64,000 nt of DNA from an uncultured Bacteroidota bacterium (GTDB lineage Bacteria > Bacteroidota > Bacteroidia > Chitinophagales > Chitinophagaceae), in assembly GCA_903877645.1 (NCBI GenBank), contig CAIRES010000051.1, forward strand, positions 46,001-110,000, in the 5' to 3' direction. This document shows, one piece after another, positions 1-8,282 of the stretch (position 1 is the stretch's first letter; every line of letters begins with the position of its first letter). The translations under genes and the position numbers were made by a program. A model generated the notes under the pieces. It was not told the DNA's origin. It did not search any database and saw nothing but the letters and a program-made list of their open reading frames with translations.

Positions 1-270
1 CACCAGGTAGTATATGCTGATGACCTGCGAATTGTCGTAAGCCGAGGCCTGGAAAAAATCTGTGGTGTAGAAGTGCTGCTCTATTTCCACATCCAGCCCC
101 AGTTCCTCCTGCCATTCGCGTTTCAGGCCATCAATGGTGCCTTCGCCCCAATCCAACCCACCACCGGGGAATTTTATGACCGGCTTGCCCTTTATCTGCT
201 CTTCATTCACCAATACCCGCCCGGAGTCGATCCAGATGCCATATACCCTTACGTTAAAGCGTCTGTCCAT
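1..270 (-). CDS. Nudix hydrolase, C-terminally truncated by window edge
   Basis: Ninety codons are visible, running off the left edge. Residues about 37-59 form a complete Nudix box (G-x5-E-x7-RE-x2-EE-x-G-L; segments GGLDWGE and REWQEELGL), the Mg2+-binding loop-helix of pyrophosphohydrolases. The protein starts MDRRFNVRVYGIWID, as in small single-domain Nudix proteins that hydrolyse nucleoside diphosphate derivatives. Substrate cannot be told. A perfect -7 box ends 4 nt before this ATG, which supports the start and suggests a leaderless mRNA. Family certain; function beyond hydrolase unknown. Confidence 0.88.
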   Translation of the reverse strand, partial: MDRRFNVRVYGIWIDSGRVLVNEEQIKGKPVIKFPGGGLDWGEGTIDGLKREWQEELGLDVEIEQHFYTTDFFQASAYDNSQVISIYYLV

Positions 271-274
271 AAAA

Positions 275-282
275 CAAAGATA
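275..282 (-). promoter_or_regulatory. -7 promoter element of the Nudix gene
   Basis: TATCTTTG on the minus strand matches the Bacteroidota -7 consensus TAnnTTTG. Four nucleotides separate it from the ATG. No convincing -33 TTTG was found at the usual spacing. Confidence 0.55.
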
Positions 283-469
283 AATAAGGGCTTAGCTTCT
301 CAGCGACTTTGCGGTAAAATTATTTCATCCGGATAAATGCAATACTGTTTGTACCATAATGCCGCCCGGAACAAGGTCCCGCTTTCGTGCGGGAGGGTAG
401 GGGTAAAAGAAACCGGGACAGTCATCCCATAAGGAGGCTACCCCGGTACCCAAACACACACATTCTTCT

Positions 470-604
470 CTACATACGGTGATGCCCGTGATGATGGTGA
501 TGCATCCGATGGCCATGATGATGATGCCATGGGGCAGCACTTGCACTGCCGATGGTTCCCAGGCTAATAACCGCTACAAGGAACACTGTGATTATCTTTT
601 TCAT
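470..604 (-). CDS. Tiny histidine-rich secreted peptide (44 aa)
   Basis: An ATG at 604 opens a 44-codon frame that reads MKKIITVFLVAVISLGTIGS, a typical signal peptide (KK, hydrophobic core, small residues with an A-S-A-A cleavage zone), then APW and a tail of about twenty residues containing twelve His in runs HHHH, HHHHH and HH with Gly, Arg and Met between. The stop TAG is at 470-472. The mature peptide would be little more than a metal-binding tag, plausibly for Ni, Cu or Zn in the periplasm. No homolog is claimed. The downstream neighbour on the same strand is the Nudix gene; the upstream one is the MFS exporter, whose stop is about 50 nt away. Confidence 0.6.
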   Translation of the reverse strand: MKKIITVFLVAVISLGTIGSASAAPWHHHHGHRMHHHHHGHHRM

Positions 605-657
605 GTTTGTTTCTTTTTTGTACACCACAGTAGTAACAAAAAGTAAGCCAGCGCATG

Positions 658-1923
658 TTAAAGAACCTCCAGTTCTTCGGCCTCATCCCCTTCCAGGTCT
701 TTTTTCATTTTCTTCTCCAGCCGCTCCCTGCGCAGGAAAGGGGAGAACAGCAGCGCGATGATGAGCGCAATGATCCCCTCCGATAAAATTGTATCGGGTG
801 CTCCGATGCGCTGCGACACTGCCCCTATCAGCAGGCTGCCCAGCGGCAGCATACCAAAGAAGGCCATCGCAAAGTAGCTGATCACCCTGCCCCTCATGCG
901 CTGGTTCACAGTGGTTTGTATGATGGTGTTGCTGATAGTGGTCTGGGCCATCATGCCGAAGCCGATGATCACCGCAAACAGCATAGCCACAGGGAAGCTG
1001 GATATATGTGAGAACAAGATAAGCCCTATACCGAATACGATGGTATTGGCCAGTAGTATGATCTTCAGGTCGGTGCCGGGCTTTAACGACGCCAGGAAGA
1101 AGGTGCCATATATAGCGCCAAGCCCTATAAAGCTGGAAATGTACCCGAAGGTGGCCGCATTGCCATGAAAGATATCGGCGGCATATACGGGCAGCAGCGT
1201 GTTGTAAGGTAGTACCAGCAGGCTGATGCAGGCCAGCATAAGTATCACAGAGCCAATGGCAGGTGTCCGCTTCAGGTAGATATAGCCTTCGGCAAGTGCG
1301 GCAAGAGCCTTCTTTTTGTCGGAATGTTTGCGGTGTGCAGGTAGCTTCATCATTAGTAAAGAGGTGATCACAGCTATAAAACTAAATGCATTGATGCTGA
1401 AGCAGATCCCTGCGCCCAGTTTCTGCAGCACTATACCGGATACAGCAGGGCCCAGCAGCCTCGCCAGGTTCACCATAGAGGAGTTGAGCGCAATGGCATT
1501 GGACAGGTCTTCTTTTTTTTCGACCATATCATATACCAGCGACTGCCGCGCCGGCACATCAAATGCATTGATGATACCCAGCAGTATGCTCAGTGTGAGT
1601 ATCTCCCATACGGCATAATGGCCCCACAGCACCAGCGCTGCCAGTATCACTGCCTGCACCAGCGAGGCACATTGTGTAAACAGCAGCACTTTATACTTAT
1701 CGTACCTGTCGGAGATAACACCCCCGAACACAGAGAACAGAAATGAAGGGAACTGCGTTGCGAATACCGTGATGCCCAGCCAAAGTGTTGAGTGCGTCAT
1801 TGTATAGACCACCCATGTAACAGCGGTTTTCTGCATCCACGTGCCGATAAGCGACACAGACTGCCCGCTGAAAAACAACCTGTAATTACGGCTGCTGAAT
1901 GCCCTGAATGTGCTGATGGCCAT
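658..1923 (-). CDS. MFS transporter (MFS_3 / EntS-like exporter)
   Basis: This 421-residue hydrophobic protein has the layout of a 12-helix major facilitator. Loop 2-3 carries the MFS motif A at residues 67-80 (GGVISDRYDKYK). The N-terminus (FRAFSSRNYRLFFSGQ) is the signature opening of the MFS_3 group, which includes the enterobactin exporter EntS and many uncharacterised drug or siderophore exporters. The C-terminal 20 residues are cytoplasmic, acidic and basic (RREKL.. to EELEVL). Substrate is unknown; efflux of a small molecule from cytoplasm to periplasm is the family expectation. It lies alone between the His-rich peptide and a divergently transcribed secreted protein. Confidence 0.85.
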   Translation of the reverse strand: MAISTFRAFSSRNYRLFFSGQSVSLIGTWMQKTAVTWVVYTMTHSTLWLGITVFATQFPSFLFSVFGGVISDRYDKYKVLLFTQCASLVQAVILAALVLWGHYAVWEILTLSILLGIINAFDVPARQSLVYDMVEKKEDLSNAIALNSSMVNLARLLGPAVSGIVLQKLGAGICFSINAFSFIAVITSLLMMKLPAHRKHSDKKKALAALAEGYIYLKRTPAIGSVILMLACISLLVLPYNTLLPVYAADIFHGNAATFGYISSFIGLGAIYGTFFLASLKPGTDLKIILLANTIVFGIGLILFSHISSFPVAMLFAVIIGFGMMAQTTISNTIIQTTVNQRMRGRVISYFAMAFFGMLPLGSLLIGAVSQRIGAPDTILSEGIIALIIALLFSPFLRRERLEKKMKKDLEGDEAEELEVL

Positions 1924-2065
1924 TTTACTACTCTGTCACTGCAATATTATGCCAGATACGGCAACAAATTTTTAAATGATAACGAAGAAACATGCTTTTC
2001 AAAAGTGTGTTTCTTTATTTATTCTGCATATATTAGGGTTGTGATTGAATAGGGACTCCACAATT

Positions 2066-3475
2066 ATGAAAAAAAACAGCCTTCTTCTTTTTCTTATCGC
2101 GTCTTTTTTTACAGCTCACGGACAGGACTGGCAAGAGCTAGGCACTGGCAGTGATAGATTACGTTCTACACATACGATTAGCTCTATTTGCTCTGATACA
2201 GGGGGGGGTGTATATGCCGCAGGTATAGTAGACAGTTCATCTGGTAAATTTTGCGTAAAGAAATGGAATCCACAAACATCGGTATGGACAACATTAGGAA
2301 GTGATACCGCATTTTATTCATTTGGAGAGATTGACGGCTTGTGTGTAGATATGAATCATTATTTATACGCCGGTATAAATAAGGGCAATCCATTTATAAA
2401 AAGTACAGTCGTAAGATGGGATGGAATCTCTTGGCAGGAATTGGGTATTGGCGCAAACGGGCTTAACGGGAACAACCCAATAAATGCCCTTTGCACAGAT
2501 GCTGTGGGGGGTATATATGCTGCGGGTAGCTTTACAGACGGTCCTTTTGGTATGGGGCACTGTTATGTGGCTAAATGGGACGGAGAGCATTGGCTGGAAC
2601 TTGGTACAGGCAGCGATGCATTGAATCCAAATAAACAGATAAATGCGATCGAAACAGATAAGCACGGTTATGTATATGCAGCAGGTGATTTTGATACATT
2701 TCAGATTCCTGGTTATCATAATTATGTAGCTCAATGGGATGGATTTCATTGGCATCAATTGGGTACAGGAACTAATATCCTACCTTCCAATATTGGAGTA
2801 TCAAGTCTCGCAGCAGACACGCAAGGCTATATATATGCGACAACTATTTACTCAAGTCCGGGTCTTGTTAGCATGTATGTGGTTAAATGGAATGGCTCTG
2901 ACTGGAGTGAACTTGGTGCAGGCGACCATGCGTTAAACGCTAATGATTTTATTACTAAAATAAAAACAGATAATGCGGGCAATGTTTATGCCGGAGGGCT
3001 TTTTACAGACCCAGAAGGTAAGATATATGTAGCTAAATGGGATCACAATACCGATGAATGGCACCCTTTGGGTAGCGATGATTTGAATGCTCATTTTCCT
3101 CATGATCAAGGGCCTATTTATTCACTGGATGTAAATACAGATGGTGATGTCTATGTCGGGGGCGACTTTTGCGATGACACTACGCTCCGCGCATGTCATA
3201 CATATGTTGCCAAGTTTGCTCAGATGATTAGTGGGATTCATGCTATAGGTAGCGAGACGGAAACTATTGTTTATCCTAATCCGACAACCGGTGAACTTCA
3301 TCTAACGGATAATGAAGCAGGCTCTTACACTTTATATAGCATTATGGGAAAAGAGGTAATGAAGTGCGATCTACCCGCGAAAAATGCAAGTTTTGACATT
3401 TCCGGCTTACCGAATGGGATATATCTTCTAAAACTTAAGAGCAGTGGAAGTATTTTAAAAATAGAAAAGCAATAA
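2066..3475 (+). CDS. Secreted beta-propeller-like repeat protein with T9SS sorting domain
   Basis: The frame extends upstream to a TTG, but the ATG at 2066 gives a proper signal peptide (MKKNSLLLFLIASFFTAHGQ), so I start there (469 aa). The body is about seven repeats of some 55 residues with the pattern W.ELGTGS..L.....I..I..D..G.VYAAG.F.D......YVAKWDG, the sort of repeat that folds into a beta-propeller. The last ~75 residues form a type A T9SS C-terminal domain (VYPNPTTGELHL ... GLPNGIYLLKL), so the protein should be exported across the outer membrane by the PorSS machinery and be surface-bound or released. No enzyme motif is visible. The locus is richer in A+T than its neighbours. Confidence 0.8.
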   Translation: MKKNSLLLFLIASFFTAHGQDWQELGTGSDRLRSTHTISSICSDTGGGVYAAGIVDSSSGKFCVKKWNPQTSVWTTLGSDTAFYSFGEIDGLCVDMNHYLYAGINKGNPFIKSTVVRWDGISWQELGIGANGLNGNNPINALCTDAVGGIYAAGSFTDGPFGMGHCYVAKWDGEHWLELGTGSDALNPNKQINAIETDKHGYVYAAGDFDTFQIPGYHNYVAQWDGFHWHQLGTGTNILPSNIGVSSLAADTQGYIYATTIYSSPGLVSMYVVKWNGSDWSELGAGDHALNANDFITKIKTDNAGNVYAGGLFTDPEGKIYVAKWDHNTDEWHPLGSDDLNAHFPHDQGPIYSLDVNTDGDVYVGGDFCDDTTLRACHTYVAKFAQMISGIHAIGSETETIVYPNPTTGELHLTDNEAGSYTLYSIMGKEVMKCDLPAKNASFDISGLPNGIYLLKLKSSGSILKIEKQ

Positions 3476-3715
3476 TTTTCTCGTAAATCCCAACTATTTC
3501 CCCATAAACCACGTCTTAGTATTAAGGAAGGGTTAAAGAAGTGGTAAGAAAATTGTAAATAAATTTGGTAATATCAGCAATTTTAACTTTTTTGCATCAT
3601 TAATCAGGTAATCTCCTCACAAAAACATCGCTTATAGCATAGAAACTTCTACACTAAACAATACATACGGTATGGCGTGACAAATACATCACCCGTTTAA
3701 AACCAAGTAGAAGCT

Positions 3716-4294
3716 ATGCAATTAACCCGCTTATCAGATGCCGAGCTGATCCATGCCTATACGCATGTTAACGAGTACGCCCTTGAGGTAGTTATCAACA
3801 GGTATAAGGACAAAATATATACCTCCATTTTCATGGTGGTGAAGGATAAATACCTCGCTGAGGATATTTTCCAGGATGCTTTCCTGAAGATCATCAAAAC
3901 AATGAAAGATGGCCGCTACTCCGAGCAGGGCAAGTTCCTGCCATGGGCCATCAGGGTGGCACACAACCTGTGCATGGACCATTTCCGCAAAACCCGTCAG
4001 CAGGTAGCTGTAACCTTGCCCGATGGCCAGGATATATCCTATCTCTTTGGCCCCAGCGATATGGTGGCTGATGGCATAGAAAAGCGTGAAGTGCATCAAT
4101 CCGTACGCCAGCTGGTGGAAGGCCTGCCCTACGAGCAGCGCGAAGTGATCGTGCTCCGCATCTATGCAGATCTCAGTTTTAAGGAGATTTCAGACCTTAC
4201 CGGGGTGAGTATCAATACAGCTCTTGGACGTATGCGTTATGGGCTTATTAACTTAAGAAAGTTAATCACTGATAAAGAACTCGTTTTACGTTAA
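3716..4294 (+). CDS. ECF-type RNA polymerase sigma factor
   Basis: The 192-residue protein has a sigma-70 region 2 (about residues 22-90: NRYKDKIYTSIF, then DKYLAEDIFQDAFLKI) and a region 4 helix-turn-helix (about 137-185: LPYEQREVIVLRIYADLSF and GVSINTALGRMRYGLINLRK). It would direct RNA polymerase to a specific promoter set. ECF factors are normally controlled by an adjacent anti-sigma factor, but the next gene is rsmE and no membrane anti-sigma gene follows, so regulation must differ. The 240 nt upstream contain no ORF; a weak TTTG...TAACTTTT arrangement lies at 3564-3591 and would leave a leader of more than 100 nt. An ATG start at 3716 is used. Confidence 0.92.
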   Translation: MQLTRLSDAELIHAYTHVNEYALEVVINRYKDKIYTSIFMVVKDKYLAEDIFQDAFLKIIKTMKDGRYSEQGKFLPWAIRVAHNLCMDHFRKTRQQVAVTLPDGQDISYLFGPSDMVADGIEKREVHQSVRQLVEGLPYEQREVIVLRIYADLSFKEISDLTGVSINTALGRMRYGLINLRKLITDKELVLR

Positions 4295-4303
4295 GGATAT
4301 TTG

Positions 4304-4311
4304 TATTTTTG
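4304..4311 (+). promoter_or_regulatory. -7 promoter element of rsmE
   Basis: TATTTTTG fits TAnnTTTG exactly. Seven nucleotides separate it from the rsmE ATG, so the predicted transcription start is at or next to the start codon. It sits just after the sigma-factor stop codon, giving rsmE its own promoter. Confidence 0.55.
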
Positions 4312-4318
4312 CTCCCTT

Positions 4319-5044
4319 ATGGCCCAAATACCCGGTTTTTTCTATGACGGCACGTTGTCCGCTCATTCAGTTGTCACCCTCGATGGGGATACCGCCAAAC
4401 ACATCTGGCAGGTACTGCGCATGGAGGCTGATGATAAAGTGATACTTACAGATGGCAAGGGCCGGATAGCCGAAGGCTCTATCCATAGCGCCGAACGCCA
4501 CAAATGCAATGTGACCATTGAAAAGCTGTCGGTGCTGCCGCGGCGGGAAAATGTACTGCACCTGGGCATCTGCTTTACCAAGAACAACAGCCGTAATGAG
4601 TGGCTGCTGGAGAAGGCCACAGAGCTGGGGGTAGCTTCTATTATCCCTATAGCATCTGCCCGGTCTGAGAAGACATACATCCGTAATGAGCGCTGGCAGA
4701 AAATACTGCAATCGGCCATTTTACAATCCAAGCAATACTACCTGCCCGATTTTTCGGAGATCAGGCCCCTGCACCTTGTTTTAAAAGAGTATGAAGCAGT
4801 GCCCCAAAAACTGGTGGCCCACTGCATAGAAAATGCACCACGGCAGCCTTTGTCGGAAATGTTAAAACCATCCCGTGCAGCCATTATATTAATTGGCCCT
4901 GAAGGGGATTTCACCCAGGATGAAGTAAATTTGTGTACGGAGCATGGCTACAAAGCTGTGTCTATGGGCAGGCAAAGACTGCGCACAGAAACAGCGGCCA
5001 TTACTGCCGCAGCTTACTTTAACGTGATGAATGATGGTGAATAG
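4319..5044 (+). CDS. rsmE: 16S rRNA (uracil-1498-N3)-methyltransferase
   Basis: The protein (241 aa from the ATG at 4319) matches RsmE in length and motifs: N-terminal MAQIPGFFYDG and the PUA-like beta domain, then a SPOUT (alpha/beta knot) methyltransferase domain with IGPEGDFTQDE and the knot segment LRTETAAITAAAYF that binds S-adenosylmethionine. It methylates U1498 of 16S rRNA in the decoding region of the 30S subunit. A TTG at 4301 in frame is rejected because it overlaps the promoter. The end overlaps the DUF4159 gene by 14 nt, an arrangement common in Bacteroidota, suggesting co-transcription. Confidence 0.95.
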   Translation: MAQIPGFFYDGTLSAHSVVTLDGDTAKHIWQVLRMEADDKVILTDGKGRIAEGSIHSAERHKCNVTIEKLSVLPRRENVLHLGICFTKNNSRNEWLLEKATELGVASIIPIASARSEKTYIRNERWQKILQSAILQSKQYYLPDFSEIRPLHLVLKEYEAVPQKLVAHCIENAPRQPLSEMLKPSRAAIILIGPEGDFTQDEVNLCTEHGYKAVSMGRQRLRTETAAITAAAYFNVMNDGE

Positions 5045-5726
5045 AATAAAGCAGTTAATACTTCCTGTACTTTTTATTTTTTTCAGTGTGGCCACACATG
5101 CGCAAAGCATGAAGCTGGCACTGCTGGTATATAATGGCGGCGGCGACTGGTATGCAAACCCTACTTCGCTTAAGAATCTGGCTATATTCTGTAATGAGAA
5201 TCTGCACACCAACTTTGACCCCATAGAGGCGCATGTAGAGGTAGGCAGCCCCGAGATATTTAATTACCCCTTTATACACATGACCGGCCACGGTCGCTGG
5301 GCGCTATCGGACGACGAAGCCCAAAACCTGCGCAAATACCTGGAGGGTGGCGGCTTCCTGCACATAGACGATAACTACGGCCTGGACCCTTACGTAAGGC
5401 CCGCCCTAAAAAAAGTATTCCCCGACCTTGATCTTGTAGAGCTGCCATTCAGTTATCCCATTTACCATCAAAAATATACCTTCAACAACGGCCTGCCCAA
5501 AATACATGAGCATGACGGCAAGCCGCCCAAAGGCTTCGGCCTGATATACAAAGGCCGGCTGGTATGCTTTTATAGCTACGAAACAGACCTTGGCGATGGC
5601 TGGGAAGATTTTGACGTACACCGCGACCCGCCTGAAAAGCATCAGGCTGCATTGCAGATGGGTGCTAACCTCATACAATATATCTTCACAGAAAACCCGG
5701 TCACAGAGAAGTCTAATGTGCAATAG
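5031..5726 (+). CDS. DUF4159 domain secreted protein
   Basis: The protein (231 aa) begins with a signal peptide (hydrophobic ILPVLFIFFSVATHAQ) and is otherwise one DUF4159 domain: LALLVYNGGGDWYANP near the N-terminus, then HMTGHGRWALSD, LRKYLEGGGFLHIDDN and GLIYKGRLVCFYSYE. The domain resembles a class I glutamine-amidotransferase-like fold without the catalytic Cys. Function is not known. It overlaps rsmE by 14 nt and is likely translated by coupling from it. The start could also be the next codon (ATG at 5034). Confidence 0.82.
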   Translation: MMVNRIKQLILPVLFIFFSVATHAQSMKLALLVYNGGGDWYANPTSLKNLAIFCNENLHTNFDPIEAHVEVGSPEIFNYPFIHMTGHGRWALSDDEAQNLRKYLEGGGFLHIDDNYGLDPYVRPALKKVFPDLDLVELPFSYPIYHQKYTFNNGLPKIHEHDGKPPKGFGLIYKGRLVCFYSYETDLGDGWEDFDVHRDPPEKHQAALQMGANLIQYIFTENPVTEKSNVQ

Positions 5727-5780
5727 ACATTGGGTAATTCAAGCAGGGTACTATACTTTTACAGCAAACAGGGGCTTTTG

Positions 5781-7124
5781 ATGCAAAAAAAATATTCCAT
5801 ACTCATTGTTATATGCTTACTTACGGCTACTGCTTTGGCCCAAACACCCAAAGACAAGTTGGATAAGCTGATGGAATACTACACACAGAACGATGATTTC
5901 AACGGTACTGTGCTGGTGGCAAAGAAAGGAGCCATAATACTCGAAAAAGGGTATGGCTATCGGAATGTAGAAAGTAAGTCGCCCAATACCGCCAATACCA
6001 TTTTCCAGATAGGCTCTAATACCAAGCAATTTACCGGCGAGATGATCGTGCAGTTGGACAGCAAGGGCCGGCTGGGTATAGAAGATAAGGTAAGCAGGTA
6101 CATTCCCGGCTTCACTGACGGCGATAAAATATCCCTCAAAAACCTCCTCACACACACCTCTGGCCTGTACAACTATACCAAGGAAACCGAGTTTACTGTG
6201 ATACACCCTGAGAAAGCGGTGAACAAGGAAACAATACTGGCTACCTTCAAGAATAAACAGCTTGAATTTGCACCGGGCAGTAAATTTGAGTACAGCAATT
6301 CCAACTACTTTTTGCTGGGATGTATTATAGAAAAGATCACCGGTATGAGGTACGAGACTGAGGTGCGCCGCAACATCTTCAATGTATGCGGCATGACGCA
6401 TACCGGCTTCGATTTCACACACCTGAGAGATCCAAATAAAGCCACAGGTTATTACTACATACAAAGCGGTAAGGTAATGGAAGCGCCCATCACCGACTCC
6501 AGCATATCCTTTGCTGCGGGCGCTATCTACAGCACCGTAGGCGATCTGTACAAGTGGCACCAGGCATTGCATCAATACAAGTTGCTGCCTAAAGACTGGC
6601 AGAGCCTGCCCTACAAGCCTTTTAAGAACCATTACGCTTTTGGGTGGAGCATTGATAAAATTGATGGTAAGGAATACATGACCCATACTGGTGGCATCAG
6701 CGGCTTCACCAGCTACGAGCTGCGCAGCGACCCCGAAGACATCTTCATAGTAATACTCGAAAACAACATGAAGCCCGGCACCGATAATGAAACGATCGGT
6801 AAGAGCCTCCTTAAATGTCTCGATGATAAAGCGTACAAGCTGCCATCAGATAAAATGATCACTGTAAAATCTGATCTGCTGCAATCTTACGCCGGTACTT
6901 ACCAGGTCAATTCTGACTTCGCGATAACTATACGCGCAAATGGCAACGAGCTGACCGCACAGGCCACCAACCAATCAGAGATCAGGCTGAAAGCAGAAAG
7001 CCAGACAATCTTCCACACCGTAGGCGTAGCCGCTACCATAGAGTTCGTTAAGAATAAAAATGGCGGCCCCTGCAAAGAGATCGTCCTCCGCCAGAATGGC
7101 ACTGAATTAACAGGGACGAGGTAG
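5781..7124 (+). CDS. Serine hydrolase, beta-lactamase class C / PBP4* family
   Basis: I start at the ATG at 5781, which gives a signal peptide (MQKKYSILIVICLLTATALA); longer frames upstream lack one. In the 447-residue product the three active-site motifs of class C beta-lactamase/penicillin-binding folds are present: SNTK at 79-82 (nucleophile Ser and general base Lys), YSN at 171-173 and HTGG at 302-305 (KTG-box equivalent). A ~100-residue C-terminal domain follows (SYAGTYQVNSDF). Such proteins are periplasmic D-aminopeptidases or esterases; true beta-lactamase activity is unlikely for this type. It lies about 55 nt after the DUF4159 gene. Confidence 0.88.
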   Translation: MQKKYSILIVICLLTATALAQTPKDKLDKLMEYYTQNDDFNGTVLVAKKGAIILEKGYGYRNVESKSPNTANTIFQIGSNTKQFTGEMIVQLDSKGRLGIEDKVSRYIPGFTDGDKISLKNLLTHTSGLYNYTKETEFTVIHPEKAVNKETILATFKNKQLEFAPGSKFEYSNSNYFLLGCIIEKITGMRYETEVRRNIFNVCGMTHTGFDFTHLRDPNKATGYYYIQSGKVMEAPITDSSISFAAGAIYSTVGDLYKWHQALHQYKLLPKDWQSLPYKPFKNHYAFGWSIDKIDGKEYMTHTGGISGFTSYELRSDPEDIFIVILENNMKPGTDNETIGKSLLKCLDDKAYKLPSDKMITVKSDLLQSYAGTYQVNSDFAITIRANGNELTAQATNQSEIRLKAESQTIFHTVGVAATIEFVKNKNGGPCKEIVLRQNGTELTGTR

Positions 7125-7136
7125 AAGCAGCACGGA

Positions 7137-7260
7137 ATCCCCCACGCCGCCGGTGTTGGTGTCCTCACCAACGCCCTCACGCAGGACAGGAAACACAACC
7201 AAACTCCCCCCTTTAGGGTAGGGGTATTCTCACGCAGGACAGGAAACACTAAATCGCTCC
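7137..7260 (-). repeat. Intergenic palindromic repeat, inverted copy of the 26-kb family
   Basis: Reading the minus strand, this stretch contains GTTTGGTTGTGTTTCCTGTC, then CTGCGTGAGGGCGTTGGTGA and a small hairpin GTTGGTG/CACCAAC, the same unit found three to four times at 25990-26245. A second partial copy (GTGTTTCCTGTCCTGCGTGA) lies at 7228-7249. It sits between two convergent genes, as REP-like sequences usually do. Confidence 0.75.
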
Positions 7261-7289
7261 TCTGGAATTTGTACCCTGGAATTTGAAAT

Positions 7290-8210
7290 TTAGTATTTAA
7301 GCCTCGCCTCCACCTTCTTCAGATAATCCAGCGATGCCTTACTGATCACTTTTCGTTTCTCGTTGAAAGGTATTTTGATGATCTGCCACCATGAGGCAAA
7401 GAAAGCGCCCAAGTGTCCTTTGGATATACGCAGATATTGCAGCGACCAGCTCAATGCAGTAGTTACAAAATATTTGAAAGGCAGATAACGCCATGCCACT
7501 TTGCTTTTATTGATCCACTGCATCTGCAACTTCCTGTAGCCCGGCGGGCGGCCCAGTGGTGATTCTTTGTGCTCTATTGTTACGCCATCATCGTAGCCAA
7601 TAGTATAGCCTGCATCTATTACACGGTAGGCAAGGTCATACTCCTCCATGCCATAATGAAAATCGGTGGGGTATAGCCCTGTTGCATCGATCACCTCCCG
7701 CTTCATAATATGCGCACCACCTGCAAAATATGCAGTGAGAAAGCACGGCATAGCCTTATACTTATCGTACTGCTTGTGCGGGAAGGCAGTTACCTGCACC
7801 TGCTTATTCTCATAATAGATCACCCTGAAGGTGATGATACCCGTATTGGCTTCTTTAAAGAACGGCTCGTTGAACAGGCCTGCCAGTCGTTGCAAGTCAT
7901 CGGGCTTTGTAAATACCATATCATCATCAATACTTAGCAGCAGCTTGCCTTTCGATAATGGGATCAGTTTATTGCGCCCCTTGGCCACGCCCAGGTTCAC
8001 ATCAGAAAAGATGTACTGCGCCTTTAGTTCGGGATGGGCCGCAATATAATCGGCCACATCATCGTAGGGGTCTGATGAATTATTGTTGAGTACCAGTACC
8101 TCTTCGATCACATCATCCTTATTGGTTTGCGCGTTCAGGTTCACCAGCAGTTCCAGCAGGTCGGCCGGGCGGTTGTAGGTGATGATGAGTATGGAAATAC
8201 GGTCTGGCAT
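7290..8210 (-). CDS. Family 2 glycosyltransferase (GT-A fold)
   Basis: The 306-residue protein opens with the GT2 signature ISILIITYNRPADLLELL and has the nucleotide-sugar and metal-binding acidic motif DDD at residues 95-97 (LLSIDDDMVF). Further along, MEEYDLAYRVIDAG resembles the catalytic-base region of GT2 enzymes (ED-like E-E-Y-D-L). The C-terminal ~80 residues are basic and amphipathic, with one weakly hydrophobic stretch, possibly for membrane attachment. It would transfer a sugar to a cell-surface glycan. Acceptor and donor are unknown. It stands apart from the other sugar genes, divergent from the FAD oxidoreductase. Confidence 0.88.
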   Translation of the reverse strand: MPDRISILIITYNRPADLLELLVNLNAQTNKDDVIEEVLVLNNNSSDPYDDVADYIAAHPELKAQYIFSDVNLGVAKGRNKLIPLSKGKLLLSIDDDMVFTKPDDLQRLAGLFNEPFFKEANTGIITFRVIYYENKQVQVTAFPHKQYDKYKAMPCFLTAYFAGGAHIMKREVIDATGLYPTDFHYGMEEYDLAYRVIDAGYTIGYDDGVTIEHKESPLGRPPGYRKLQMQWINKSKVAWRYLPFKYFVTTALSWSLQYLRISKGHLGAFFASWWQIIKIPFNEKRKVISKASLDYLKKVEARLKY

Positions 8211-8282
8211 GTATCAGGGGATAAATATACAGAAATCCTGAAACCCTTTGGGCAGCGCGGCAGAAACTGCTATATTTAGGGC

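Noticed and set aside
325..546. 73-codon minus-strand frame over the His-rich peptide
   Set aside because: It reads the same DNA in another frame; the 604-470 frame has a signal peptide and makes more sense.
5817..6686. 289-codon minus-strand frame
   Set aside because: Antisense to the serine hydrolase gene, whose three catalytic motifs are intact.
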